From contig OU696570.1 in the NCBI GenBank assembly GCA_916048095.2, forward strand, positions 6,377,518 through 6,441,517: a stretch of 64,000 bases of DNA, given 5' to 3'. Origin of the DNA: Sacculina carcini. Lineage: Eukaryota; Arthropoda; Thecostraca; Sacculinidae. The notes under the pieces were generated by a model. That model was not told where the DNA came from and ran no database searches. It was given only the letters and a program-made list of their open reading frames with translations. Within the stretch, counting starts at the first letter, position 1. The number at the start of each line of letters is the position of its first letter. The position numbers and the translations under genes are program-made. Shown in pieces: positions 9,228 through 17,689 of the stretch.

Positions 9228-11225
9228 CATTTTGGGATAATAAAACGACACTCACACTTCAACCGCTCTTTCTCCATTGTTGGCCCTCGAATTTATAACT
9301 TACTTCCCCCTTCGTTGCGTAGCGTGACAAATTTGTCACTATTCAAGCGAAAATGCAAACATTACTTTTTTGAAAAATGTTTCACAAGGGTTTCTAATAA
9401 TGACCAAATGTCTTTTTTCTGGAAGTACGTATCGTCAAAAACCAGGACAAAATCCAAAATAGCTGACCTATACAAGGAAGATGGAAGACTGGAGAAAACA
9501 TCGAATGATGAAGACAAGGCAAAAGTGCTGGCAAAAAAATTCTCTGAGGTGTTTACGGCGGAACCAGAGGGAGAAATGCCGCAGCCAGTGCTTAGGGATG
9601 TGCCACATCTGAATCAAATTAGGATAACTCCAGACGTGATCAACAAAGTTATCCAGAAGTTGAAAAGAAATAAATCCCCTGGGCCGGACGGAATCCATCC
9701 GAGGATCATCAAGGAAATGGCTGATGAACTACTGACTCCGCTTAACATTATATTCAATAGCTCGTTGGAGGAAGGCGTGGTACCAAAGGAATGTCATATC
9801 GCTCATGTCACACCTATATTTAAAAAGGTCAACAAATGTGACCCTGGGAACTACAGGCCTGTCAGTTTAACGAGTGTATTCAGCAAAGTTATGGAGTCCA
9901 TCGTGAGAGAGGAAATAATAACACACATGAAGACACATAACTTATTCAGTAGCCGCCAGTTCGGGTTCATATCTGGCAGATCTGTGGTTCTCCAGCTGAT
10001 TCATGTGCTGGACAAGTGGACAGAAACCATGGATGAAGGCAAGACCACAGATGTTATATATTGTGACTTTAAGAAAGCATTCGATAAGGTACCTCACAGA
10101 AGACTTATTTCAAAGGTTCGCAGCTATGGAATTGAAGGCAAGGTGCTACAGTGGGTCAAAAGCTTCCTGACGGGGAGAAAACAGCGGGTGATAGTCGGCG
10201 GCAATGCTTCTGAGTGGCACAAGGTCAACAGCGGGGTACCTCAAGGTTCAGTGCTTGGCCCACTGCTCTTCGTGATATTTATCAACGATCTACCAGACGT
10301 AATGAAGCATGGCAGTGACATTTACCTCTATACTGATGATACTAAGTTGTTTAGGAAGATGGAGGACAGTGACGACTGTAGCAGGCTGCAGGAGGACTTG
10401 GATGAATTGCGAAAATGGTCGGAGATATGGATGCTCCATTTCCACCCGGACAAGAGCAAGCACATGAGGATTGGCAGGACACAATTTCAAAACGAGCATG
10501 ATTATATTATGTACAGCAGGATCTCGACTTCTGATACCGAAAAAGACATCGGCGTGGTTATTGACAACAAATTGCATTTCTCTGAACATCTAGCCGAAAA
10601 AGTCAATAAGGCAAATAAAATTTTAGGAATCATCAGGAGGACTTTTGTCCATCTAGATCTGAATATATTCAAGGCGCTGTATAATGCTCTTGTGAGACCC
10701 CATCTTGAGTACGCCAACCAGATTTGGTGCCCACACTTGGTCAAGGATGTGGAAATGATCGAAAACGTCCAGCGTCGTGCAACGAAAATGGTACCGCAGT
10801 TGAAAGACCTGCCGTATGAAGACCGACTGAGGAAGCTGGAACTACCAACATTGGCGTACAGAAGATCCAGAGGAGACCAAATTGAGATATTTAAGATCAT
10901 CACGCACAAATACGATGAAGACTGCTCGGAAGGAATTTTTAACATGAGGGGCGAAGGAACTACCAGAGGAAAATCCAAGAAGATGTATAAGACTCGTCCA
11001 AGACTTAACGTCATAAAATATTCCTTTTCCAACCGGGTAGTAAATAATTGGAACAATTTGCCCGAGTGGGTGGTGAATGCGGAAACAGTAATTCAGTTAG
11101 AATCACGACTATACAGTGCATGGAAAGGCCAGGCACATTTTTACAATTATAGAGCGCAAATAACCGCGGAGCACGGCCAACCATTGAACGTCGATCAGGA
11201 TACTGAGCTGGAGTCACAGGCATAA
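9183..11225 (+). CDS. LINE-A ORF2 fragment (reverse transcriptase), chimeric N-terminus
   Basis: A 680-residue open frame. The first ~75 residues belong to another LINE's tail. From about 9405 it encodes a CR1/jockey-group reverse transcriptase: NKSPGPDGIHPR, YRPVSLTSVFSKVMES, DFKKAFDKVPH, SGVPQGSVLGPLLF, then YTDDTKLF (tat act gat gat at 10329-10340). A C-terminal region with RPHLEYANQIWCP and FSNRVVNNWNNLPEWV follows. The active-site motif is YTDD where the family normally has YADD or FADD. No apurinic endonuclease remains, so the copy is dead despite the open frame. Confidence 0.85.
   Translation: MSCVVSEIYCIDRQTHFGIIKRHSHFNRSFSIVGPRIYNLLPPSLRSVTNLSLFKRKCKHYFFEKCFTRVSNNDQMSFFWKYVSSKTRTKSKIADLYKEDGRLEKTSNDEDKAKVLAKKFSEVFTAEPEGEMPQPVLRDVPHLNQIRITPDVINKVIQKLKRNKSPGPDGIHPRIIKEMADELLTPLNIIFNSSLEEGVVPKECHIAHVTPIFKKVNKCDPGNYRPVSLTSVFSKVMESIVREEIITHMKTHNLFSSRQFGFISGRSVVLQLIHVLDKWTETMDEGKTTDVIYCDFKKAFDKVPHRRLISKVRSYGIEGKVLQWVKSFLTGRKQRVIVGGNASEWHKVNSGVPQGSVLGPLLFVIFINDLPDVMKHGSDIYLYTDDTKLFRKMEDSDDCSRLQEDLDELRKWSEIWMLHFHPDKSKHMRIGRTQFQNEHDYIMYSRISTSDTEKDIGVVIDNKLHFSEHLAEKVNKANKILGIIRRTFVHLDLNIFKALYNALVRPHLEYANQIWCPHLVKDVEMIENVQRRATKMVPQLKDLPYEDRLRKLELPTLAYRRSRGDQIEIFKIITHKYDEDCSEGIFNMRGEGTTRGKSKKMYKTRPRLNVIKYSFSNRVVNNWNNLPEWVVNAETVIQLESRLYSAWKGQAHFYNYRAQITAEHGQPLNVDQDTELESQA
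9228..9405 (+). pseudogene. 3' coding tail of a LINE, target of LINE-A
   Basis: Encodes the terminal motif of many jockey/CR1-type ORF2 proteins (FSIVGPRIYNLLPPSLR followed by LFKRKCKHYFF). It ends where the 5'-truncated LINE-A begins and is fused in frame to it by chance, so the long frame starting at 9183 is a chimera of two retrotransposons. Confidence 0.7.
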
Positions 11226-11352
11226 CTGCCTCTTCCAGAAGGTCAACTGCGAGTAACTGTGAGTATGACTTTCATTGTTGCGTCTTACGTCTTATGTGGT
11301 TTACGTAGTGCTTTTCTGCTTGTGAGTGTGTTTGTGTGTGATTGAGAGTGAG

Positions 11353-11373
11353 TTTTTTTTTTGTTTTTTTTTT
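11353..11373 (-). other. Poly(A) tail of the RLE element
   Basis: On the plus strand two T10 runs separated by one G. On the element's own strand this is an interrupted poly(A) tail directly after the 3' UTR. It fixes the 3' end and the orientation of the insertion. Confidence 0.85.
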
Positions 11374-11409
11374 GTGTGCATATGTATTGTTCATATTACG
11401 TAAAAACTA

Positions 11410-11700
11410 TCACAACAAGACACAGGCAGCGTTGCCGCGCATGATGGCCAGACTAACTCGCTGAATTAGCCAGGCAGTTTCACGCTTCTCGCCTGTGCGC
11501 TCTGTGATCTTTCGACCGATGTGCTTGCACAGTGTCTCGCATGCTGGTCCCAGAGCACCGCTGGTCTCCACCGCTACTGGCACGAAGTGGTACCGGTCCG
11601 TCAGCGATGCGTATCGCTGGCGCTTGCGTTGTTGTGCTGCTAGGGCTGCTGCGCCGGCGTTGATGGCGCAGTTCAGCGTGTGTGTGGTGCTGAACGTGTT
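11410..11700 (-). pseudogene. RLE element: C-terminal half of the nuclease after a nonsense codon
   Basis: After the TGA at 11701-11703 the ORF2 frame stays open for 96 codons to a second TGA at 11410-11412. The stretch contains NAGAAALAAQQRKRQRY, YHFVPVAVETSGALGPA and VSLAIMRGNAACVLL, the expected remainder of the PD-(D/E)XK-like domain, including the acidic VAVET strand. The stop replaces what in related proteins is a basic residue, and CGA to TGA is the simplest explanation. This single change inactivates the nuclease unless the stop is read through. Confidence 0.8.
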
Positions 11701-13980
11701 TCAGCAGGTGGCGTCCCAGACAAGGCTTTTGCCGCTCGTGAAAGGGTATACGGTTATCCCGTCCGGGCGGCGTCCGTCTCCCCTGTCCAGGCCTCGTGGT
11801 TCCAGCACCGCGCCGATCCCAGCTGCCGCCAAACCGCGATACACAGTGTCGTTGAGCGCCGTGTGCCTTGGAATTCGTCCCGCGCTTTGTTGACATGACA
11901 ACGCATGATGCCCCCATTTGTCTGACATGGCACCGCATCGGAATCTGTGGGGTTGTTGGACGGGCGAGCCGATACGCAACGCCACGCCGACACGCACCAC
12001 ATCGTCTGGCAGAAGAAGGCCCAGGCTGGCCACCGGAACCGCGTGCAACCATGCTCCACTGTGTGATGTTGCCGCTGCAAGAATGCGTGCCCGCTCTATT
12101 TGGTTGGCGGTGGACAACAAGTTCAGCTGCCGCATCTTGGAGGCCTGTCGGTCCAGGTTACGCTGGGTAATTGTCTCGTCTGAGCTCCAATTCGGGCACT
12201 GCTCTGCGACGTATTGCTCCAAGGCGGCCACCAGAGCTCCCGGTCTGTCGACGCTCTCGCGTCCAATGATTCGACTTACCAGGTATCTGGTGGACTCCAA
12301 TGAGGCCACAAACGCGGGCAGTGCGACGTCCGCCATGCGTCGAGAGCCAATCCCACCCAAGCCCACCGGTAGGGAGGCTTGTGTCCAGCTGGAGTTGGTC
12401 ATGCTGACATTGCAGCTCTGGCATATTGCCGCTCGCAGAGTGTCATCGATCGATTTCAGCTGGGTGGAGGCCGTATGCACCGGCGCTGCTCGCATAAGGT
12501 ATGTCGCCCTGGGTACCGATGAGTATCGGCTCAGAAAAAACAGTGTCACATGGCTTTGCAGGCCAGCCGATCTCTCGCGCAGTAGGTTAGTGGCTTCTGC
12601 AATTTTGGTCAGTGCGAAATCTATGCCCCCGTGCATCAGCGGAGCACCGAGCAGGGTCAGCTCGGACAAAGGAATTACCTTAGCTTGACTGAGCGGGTCG
12701 CTATCAGCCTGGATCGCTCCACAGTTGCTGAGCCTGCATACCTCGCACTTGGCGCTGTTAACTTCGAGGCCGATTGACCTCAGCAGGGGCACTATTTTAT
12801 TAATGTCGTTTCGGACACTGATGGCCGGGCCGCCGAGTGTGGCGTCGTCCAGATACCACGCATTCAGTGGCGACTGGCAGCTACGGGCCACGGGATCCAC
12901 CGCCAAGGCGAACAGCAGGGGGCCTAGTGGGTCGCCTTGTTGGACCCCCGTGCATGACCATATCTTGGTTTGTCCAAGGTACAACGGAGTCGGATGTCCG
13001 TATGCTTGGTAAACAAGCTGAACGGCTGCCGGGAACCGGCGGCGCACTTCCTGCAAGACGGCTCGTCTGCTGACAGTATTAAAAGCGTTTTGCAGGTCGA
13101 GCTTGAAAATTATGTGTTCCGGCGAGTCGATATGCTCCGTTGCGTATTCTCTTGTGGCATGCACCGCTGCTTCGCAGCCCATGGGGGTGGCAACTCCCAG
13201 CTGCACTGGACGTAGCAGCGGAGTGACTGACGCTGCCATGCGGGATGCCACCAATTTGCTGGCGAGTCTGCGCAGGGTGCTGCCGACAGCAATTGGCCTG
13301 ACACCGCCAGACTTTTTCCTCACGGCAATTAGTCTGGCTGTAAAAAACCCACTCCTCGAGAAATCTGGGATGTTGCCAGCTATAGCGGTGTTGCACAGGG
13401 CTGTGAGAGCTGTCAGCAAGTGCTGACCCGCCTCTGCTGTTTTGGGCGACACCAGCTGTCTCAGGTGCATGGGTCTGATGCCATCGAGTCCTCCCGATGA
13501 GCCCTTAGGCAAGGTGTTGATGGCCTGGCGCACCTCGTTCTCATCCACGATCATGGCTGGCGGCACGTCGGAAAGCAAGTCAGCAGGCAGCTCATCAGCC
13601 GTATCGGGGTGTTTATCTTGTATGATCGCGGCGATGTCTGCGGTTGGTGGAATGACGGTGTCAGAAGAACTCAGCAAACGAAGTGCTCCTCGGATGTCGC
13701 CGTCGGCACATTTTGTGTTCACGCGACGAGACAGGGCGCTGCATGACGAGGTTGGAGAACGTGTATCAGACCCTCCGGATCTAGTCATCTGACTTGTCGG
13801 TGCTGTTGGTTGATTGCTCATTGGACCGGTGCGGGCGTAGGACAGCAAGTGCCACCAGGCGCGGAAAGATCTCTGGTCGATGGCTTCCTTGATAAGGTGT
13901 GCCAACTCAGAAGCGACTCGGTGTCTTAATCGGCGTGGCACATGTTGGCGCACGGAGGCCTGTCGGCTGAGTGCAGCCAA
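11701..13980 (-). CDS. RLE element ORF2: reverse transcriptase and start of nuclease
   Basis: 759 residues from the first Met; the frame is open further upstream to 14043. The N-terminal helical region is followed by RT motifs SSGGLDGIRPMHLRQL (about 161-176), GGVRPIAVGSTLRRL, FKLDLQNAFNTVSRR (about 292-306), GVQQGDPLGPLLFAL (about 345-359) and WYLDDATLGG (about 375-384). Downstream come the CCHC-like CGAMSDKWGHHALSC, GRIPRHTALND and RRPDG...LVWDAT, the first acidic motifs of a PD-(D/E)XK-like nuclease. The frame ends at a premature TGA. It is in the -1 frame relative to ORF1 and overlaps it by 118 bp. No canonical slippery heptamer is in phase, so either a 1-nt indel near the AAACCCC run (about 14000-14010) or separate initiation is likely. 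Confidence 0.88.
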   Translation of the reverse strand: MAALSRQASVRQHVPRRLRHRVASELAHLIKEAIDQRSFRAWWHLLSYARTGPMSNQPTAPTSQMTRSGGSDTRSPTSSCSALSRRVNTKCADGDIRGALRLLSSSDTVIPPTADIAAIIQDKHPDTADELPADLLSDVPPAMIVDENEVRQAINTLPKGSSGGLDGIRPMHLRQLVSPKTAEAGQHLLTALTALCNTAIAGNIPDFSRSGFFTARLIAVRKKSGGVRPIAVGSTLRRLASKLVASRMAASVTPLLRPVQLGVATPMGCEAAVHATREYATEHIDSPEHIIFKLDLQNAFNTVSRRAVLQEVRRRFPAAVQLVYQAYGHPTPLYLGQTKIWSCTGVQQGDPLGPLLFALAVDPVARSCQSPLNAWYLDDATLGGPAISVRNDINKIVPLLRSIGLEVNSAKCEVCRLSNCGAIQADSDPLSQAKVIPLSELTLLGAPLMHGGIDFALTKIAEATNLLRERSAGLQSHVTLFFLSRYSSVPRATYLMRAAPVHTASTQLKSIDDTLRAAICQSCNVSMTNSSWTQASLPVGLGGIGSRRMADVALPAFVASLESTRYLVSRIIGRESVDRPGALVAALEQYVAEQCPNWSSDETITQRNLDRQASKMRQLNLLSTANQIERARILAAATSHSGAWLHAVPVASLGLLLPDDVVRVGVALRIGSPVQQPHRFRCGAMSDKWGHHALSCQQSAGRIPRHTALNDTVYRGLAAAGIGAVLEPRGLDRGDGRRPDGITVYPFTSGKSLVWDATC

Positions 13981-14660
13981 GGCGTCAGCAATGTTCGAGG
14001 GGTTTCTGGACCCATCTCTTCCGCCGGTCCGTTTATCGCGTCTTCATTGGCTTCGGCCTCGAGGCAGCCGTCGCAGCACCATGACTGCAGTGAGTCTGCC
14101 TGCCGACGCGTCAGTCCAGCACAGCTCAAATGAAAACTTTGCGAGCAAGCAGTGCAGTTGATGCTCCGCTTTCTGCTGTTGGTCAGAGAACAGACGCTGC
14201 AAGCTGCGGTTTCATCCCTCGCGATGTGAGAAACGCTTCCGCCGGGCTGTTGTTCACGCACCTGGTAGAGCATTCCGGCTGCGATGCACTTGTCAAGTCG
14301 GCAGGGGGCACATGGTCGTGAACCGTGTGACACGTCGCAGTGTCCGCCGTTCTGACACGTCCTGGAAGAACGATCGTCGCTGTGATGTCGCCCGAAAAAA
14401 GCTTGACATGCTCGGCAAACTACAGCCCCGAATCGAAGGTGGGTCTGTCCATGCAAGTCGCAAACAACGCACGAAATCATGACAGAAGTGTTTATGCCGG
14501 TGTGTACGCCATATACTCGTCGCACGGTATGGCCGTCTTCGCAGTGATTGATCGTGACAGCTTTCGCTGCCAGGGGTATAAACACACAAGGTCGGTCGCA
14601 GGCAGGTCGCAGAAGACACGGTACAGCACAACCTTCCTCGACGACGGTAGAACAAGACAA
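13926..14660 (-). CDS. RLE element ORF1: nuclear-receptor C4 finger plus PHD finger
   Basis: 244 residues. Residues 64-130 (14271-14471) match the nuclear hormone receptor DNA-binding domain with all eight zinc cysteines: C64-x2-C67, C82-x2-C85 followed by QAFFGR, then C102-x5-C108-x8-C117-x2-C120 followed by RLDKCIAAGM. The P-box reads CRACQA, close to the CRACA-type boxes of nematode receptors, and HLRFGAVVCRACQAFF has the family's recognition-helix layout. Residues 154-199 (14064-14201) form a C4HC3 PHD finger: C154, C157, C169, C172, H177, C180 and the WCCDGC end. An N-terminal Cys-rich segment is unassigned. The ORF overlaps ORF2 and shares the element's strand and poly(A) tail, so it is part of the transposon, not a host gene. 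A role in target or RNA binding is inference. Confidence 0.88.
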   Translation of the reverse strand: MSCSTVVEEGCAVPCLLRPACDRPCVFIPLAAKAVTINHCEDGHTVRRVYGVHTGINTSVMISCVVCDLHGQTHLRFGAVVCRACQAFFGRHHSDDRSSRTCQNGGHCDVSHGSRPCAPCRLDKCIAAGMLYQVREQQPGGSVSHIARDETAACSVCSLTNSRKRSINCTACSQSFHLSCAGLTRRQADSLQSWCCDGCLEAEANEDAINGPAEEMGPETPRTLLTPWLHSADRPPCANMCHAD

Positions 14661-15376
14661 GAATATAAAAAATTGACTCGAAATTATTCGTTTCGCGAGT
14701 CGCTAATCAGAATAAAGCACGTTTTTTTCACCTAACTTAATTTTATCACAATTGCAACTCAGAATCGTCGGAAATTCAACAAATATAACGGAAATTAGCA
14801 CAATTTTGCACGCACCTACAGCTTCAGTGGTGGCATCACGATTGCAGCAGTCAATCATCCAATGACGAGCACACTCATTGAAGCAAACATCAGCAAAAAT
14901 ATTCTAGAAAACTATCAAAATTACCCTAAAAACTTCAATTATTATGGAGCACAAAAATAAACGTTCACTCGCTAACACAGATTCACGACAACTGAGAGAG
15001 AGTGAGAGAGAGAGAGAGAGTGAGTTTGTGAGTGTGTTTATGTGTGTTTGTGTTTGATTTTGTGTGTGTTGTGTTCGTTTGTGTGTGTTTCGTATGTTTC
15101 TTGTGTCAATTTCCTTTGTTCATATATCAGTGTAATTTAATTTGATTGGTGTGCTTGAATTACGTGTTGTGGCATTGCTATTCAGTGTATCTGTGGGCGA
15201 TGTTGATGTTTTATCCGTTCGTATGTGTTTGTATGTGTGTCTGATGTAACTGATTGTATGTCGTATCTATTTGGATGTTGTATCCGTCTGTATGTGTGTA
15301 TGTGTGTATGTGCGCTTTAGAAATATCTGTGTGTAAAGCGCTTAAGAAGTGTTCAATAAACTGAACTGAAAAAACT

Positions 15377-15690
15377 GTGTGTATGTGTGTGTGTGAGAGA
15401 GAGAGAGAGAGCGTATGCGCGATTTTTTCCTTCGTCAGCGTGTGCGGGTGCGGAATTTTCTAGACGTTACATATTCGTAGCGCTCATAGTCAGTGATGTG
15501 CGTCAAACAATTGCGCTTTTGAAACAGTCCTTATAGACGCTATATCACATGCCCAGTAAACCTGAGCTTGAGCGTGTGTGTGTGTGTGTGTGTGTCTGTA
15601 TGTGCATGTGTCTTGTGGAGTCACATTTTCGTTCGCGTGTTGTGAACAAACGCATCAGCGGCATACGCAGTGTGCAGTGGGGGCCAATAC
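15377..15690 (-). other. Start of AMD1 intron 5 with GT and GA microsatellites
   Basis: Lies directly downstream of the exon 5 donor on the minus strand. It holds a (GT)n/(GA)n tract at about 15376-15412 and a long (GT)n run at about 15574-15598 that reads (CA)n in the AMD1 transcript. No coding sequence. Confidence 0.7.
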
Positions 15691-15923
15691 CTTGGTGGCG
15701 CGGCCGGCGTTGCCGCTGATGGCACGACTGAACACGCTCATGCCTCGCTCGTCCAGTTCAGCCATGACCACCTCGAGTGTGTGGTCGCAGCGAGCTCGCG
15801 CAGCCGCCGCTGCTGTTAATGCTAGTGCACCACCGTTGTCAACACGCAGCGGCTGCGGCGCGTCCAGTGTGAACAAGTACCAACAGTCGGCGTTCATCCG
15901 ACCCAGACAGTACGCCGAGCCGC
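15691..15923 (-). CDS. AMD1: S-adenosylmethionine decarboxylase, exon 5
   Basis: 233-bp exon with acceptor GTGACAG before 15923 and donor AAG|GTATTG after 15691. It encodes the family signature GSAYCLGRMNADCWYLFTLD, then a family-variable alanine-rich stretch and HTLEVVMAELDERGMSVF, matching the human YCMGRMNSDCWYLYTLD...TLEILMSELD segment. Codon phase 1 is shared with exon 4 and it ends in phase 0. The acceptor is preceded by a (GT)n tract and the donor is followed by (CA)n in the transcript. The following exons, including the CGYSMNG segment, are not in the window. Confidence 0.93.
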
Positions 15924-15975
15924 CTGTCACACACATACACACACACATACATACACATGCACACGCACACATATC
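15924..15975 (-). repeat. (TG)n tract forming the exon 5 polypyrimidine region
   Basis: On the AMD1 strand the 45 or so bases before the exon 5 acceptor are TG and TATG repeats that run up to the terminal GACAG. They replace a classical polypyrimidine tract. Confidence 0.8.
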
Positions 15976-16283
15976 TACATCCACGTCGAAAAATACAACT
16001 TGGGCGTTCACAAGTGAATAAAATCGTACGTCTCTCTAAAAATAACCCAATAAAAGACATTATCAAGAATGGAAACGTGTTAATGACCACGTGTGCAATA
16101 TGTGATATAATCCAATATCATATGCATGTGTATCTATAGACGCTTTGCATCGCGGGCTAATTATACAGCCCGGCACACGATCCAACAGGCATGCAAAAAA
16201 TAGGAACTATACGAAAGTGAGAGCAAGTGAGCCATTGAGCACGCGTGCACATGCATGTATTAGCTTGCGAGTGAACACCACAC

Positions 16284-16386
16284 CGGGAAACAGACGTTCC
16301 AGCTCGGCAACCTCGACACTGAAGTTCCTGTATGTGGCCGCCTGCAGACCGGGCCGGCGGAAATTCTTGCGCGAGTAAAACAAATC
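16284..16386 (-). CDS. AMD1: S-adenosylmethionine decarboxylase, exon 4
   Basis: 103-bp exon between acceptor GGTCAG and donor CCCG|GTGTGG. It encodes DLFYSRKNFRRPGLQ and ends with FSVEVAELERLFP, matching the FYSRKNF...FPNG block of animal AdoMetDC. Phase 0 at its start fits the end of exon 3, 28.9 kb upstream. Intron 4, separating it from exon 5, is only 360 bp. Confidence 0.93.
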
Positions 16387-16680
16387 CTGACCGAACAGCA
16401 GGAAAACACAAATACAACGTCTACTACACCAATACCAATTGACAAAACCAACACAAAAATAACCAATAGACGCTGAAAAATATACACCGCTCTAGCAATA
16501 ATTTCTTACGAGTCACAAATATAATTCCACTTCAACTATATTTTCAACGTTCAATATATTACAATGTTCTTATTACCCACGGTGTTGAAAATACACGAAA
16601 AGAACACTGAACATCTCTTAGTACGCCGATATATACGAGTTCGTATGACTTTCAAACATATAATCACAAAGTTGTGCGCC
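16387..16680 (-). other. 3' end of AMD1 intron 3, unique sequence
   Basis: About 290 bp of non-repetitive intron between the exon 4 acceptor and the first transposon fragment. Nothing else seen. Confidence 0.6.
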
Positions 16681-16751
16681 TGTTATTGAATCATCCTTTG
16701 ATTTATTGTTTGTTGTTTTTCATTGAATAATATTTATTGTTATTGATTGTT
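16681..16751 (+). mobile_element. LINE-B 3' UTR fragment, left half
   Basis: TTATTGAATC and TTGAATAATATTTATTG repeats match the 3' UTR of the LINE-B copy at 48479-49137. The right half continues at 44590. The two were separated by insertion of the old micro-LTR element. Confidence 0.7.
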
Positions 16752-16796
16752 TGAAATCCTTTTGTTCAGTTAACAATACAAGAAATAGTAAATACA
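16752..16796 (-). repeat. Old micro-LTR element, 3' terminal repeat (45 bp)
   Basis: On the element strand it begins TGTATTTACTATTTCTTGTA and ends AAAGGATTTCA. It follows the purine tract GAGATCAGGAGGGCG directly. The 55-bp partner at 44535-44589 has the same ends plus a short internal duplication. Confidence 0.7.
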
Positions 16797-16811
16797 CGCC
16801 CTCCTGATCTC

Positions 16812-17633
16812 AAAATCAATAAGCATATTCCTGTAACCATCTTGGCGGTATCCTTGTTCTGGCCGATCTGCGTGGATTGACATCTACGCGAACTTCAGAA
16901 ACATCGCTCTCATCAACAGCAGCATCATCCACGTCACTATCGTCTAAAAGTCTGTGCCATCTTGCTTCTGTATTCCTCGATGCCTCCGCATATTTGTCAA
17001 TTGTGTCGCGACAGGTGACATCACTTTAGCCATCAGCACGCATATCTAGAACATGTCGTGGAATCCCGTGGATTACATTGTTTGCGGATATTATACCTGT
17101 GAGTCTTCCTTTCATCCATTTAGACATACATCTAGCATTGGGAGGCTTAACTAGTACTTTTTGCCCAACCCTATATCTACACGCGGTGTTTCCAGTAGTT
17201 TCGGCTCAGATCGGGGATACCTCCATTGAGAATTGTGAATAGATGAACTCGGTGAAATACTCAGATTTCCAGTGTCATGCACGGCTAAATGATAGTAAAA
17301 CACCGCATCTAATGGTGATCCTCCCGTTCTTGCTGCAGCAAGCTTAATCGTACGGTGGTTCCGTTCAACAATGCCGCCCACCGACGGTCGATAAGCGGCA
17401 CGAAATCTTCGTCGAACATTCCATTTGCGACATAAATTCTCGAGTTGACTGGATCTGAAAGTCATGCTGTTATCGAGCAAAATTTCTGACGGCGGCCCTC
17501 GTTCTCTAAATATCTGCTCCAAGTTGTCTACAACGTCTCTCGAGTTCTCTGAACCAAGTTGTCTATAGATTGCAAAGCGAATAGGAAGACAATCAACCAC
17601 AGTTAAGTAACATAGACCCTGATAATGAGTGGT
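16812..17633 (-). pseudogene. Old micro-LTR element: integrase C-terminal part
   Basis: The minus-strand frame from 17633 continues the integrase core with THYQGLCYLTVVDC, then IFRERGPPSEILLDNSMTF, FRAAYRPSVGGIVERNHRT and a decayed tail. It aligns with the intact integrase of the younger relative (RLAIDVTHYRQQ, LLMDNGMVF, GIVERHHRTIK). The core was cut by the younger element's insertion at 17633/27957. Confidence 0.85.
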
Positions 17634-17689
17634 TGTGGTTTTTTATTATAAAACAGTTAACAATGAAACAACACTTTCAACAAACTCCA
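17634..17689 (-). repeat. Young micro-LTR element, 3' terminal repeat (56 bp)
   Basis: On the element strand TGGAGTTTGTTGAAAG...AAAAAACCACA, identical to 27901-27956. Target duplication GTGGT lies directly outside. An alternative reading is a 292-bp LTR reaching TGTAG at 17925, next to a purine tract AAGGGGGCA. In that case the 5' copy would lack its first 236 bp. Confidence 0.7.

Larger units (their letters stand above)
11353..14990 (-). mobile_element. RLE-type non-LTR retrotransposon with nuclear-receptor finger
   Basis: Minus-strand element in LINE-A's 3' UTR. Reading 5' to 3' it has a leader (about 14661-14990), ORF1 with C4 nuclear-receptor-type and PHD fingers (13926-14660), an overlapping ORF2 with reverse transcriptase (11701-13980), a C-terminal restriction-like nuclease continuing to 11410 after one stop, a short UTR, and an A-rich tail seen as T runs at 11353-11373. 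The order zinc finger, RT, CCHC, PD-(D/E)XK nuclease is that of R2/R4/NeSL-type elements. The 5' border is not sharp because it abuts a GA microsatellite. Confidence 0.85.
9405..15376 (+). mobile_element. LINE-A, 5'-truncated, split by the RLE element
   Basis: The coding part runs from about 9405 to 11225 and the 3' UTR from 11226 to about 11352. The 3' UTR resumes at about 15017-15025 and ends with AATAAA (15355-15360) and a CTGAACTGAA tail. The GAGAGTGAG string occurs on both sides of the inserted minus-strand element (11344-11352 and 15016-15024). It is low-complexity, so the exact border is uncertain. The endonuclease domain is missing, as expected for 5' truncation during target-primed reverse transcription. 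Confidence 0.75.

Noticed and set aside
13999..14043. Programmed -1 frameshift between ORF1 and ORF2 of the RLE element
   Set aside because: The AAACCCC run is not in the phase required for tandem slippage, and no obvious downstream hairpin was seen. A 1-nt indel is simpler.
15578..16021. Plus-strand 147-residue frame over AMD1 exon 5
   Set aside because: It is the antisense shadow of the exon. The minus-strand reading matches AdoMetDC with splice sites in phase.
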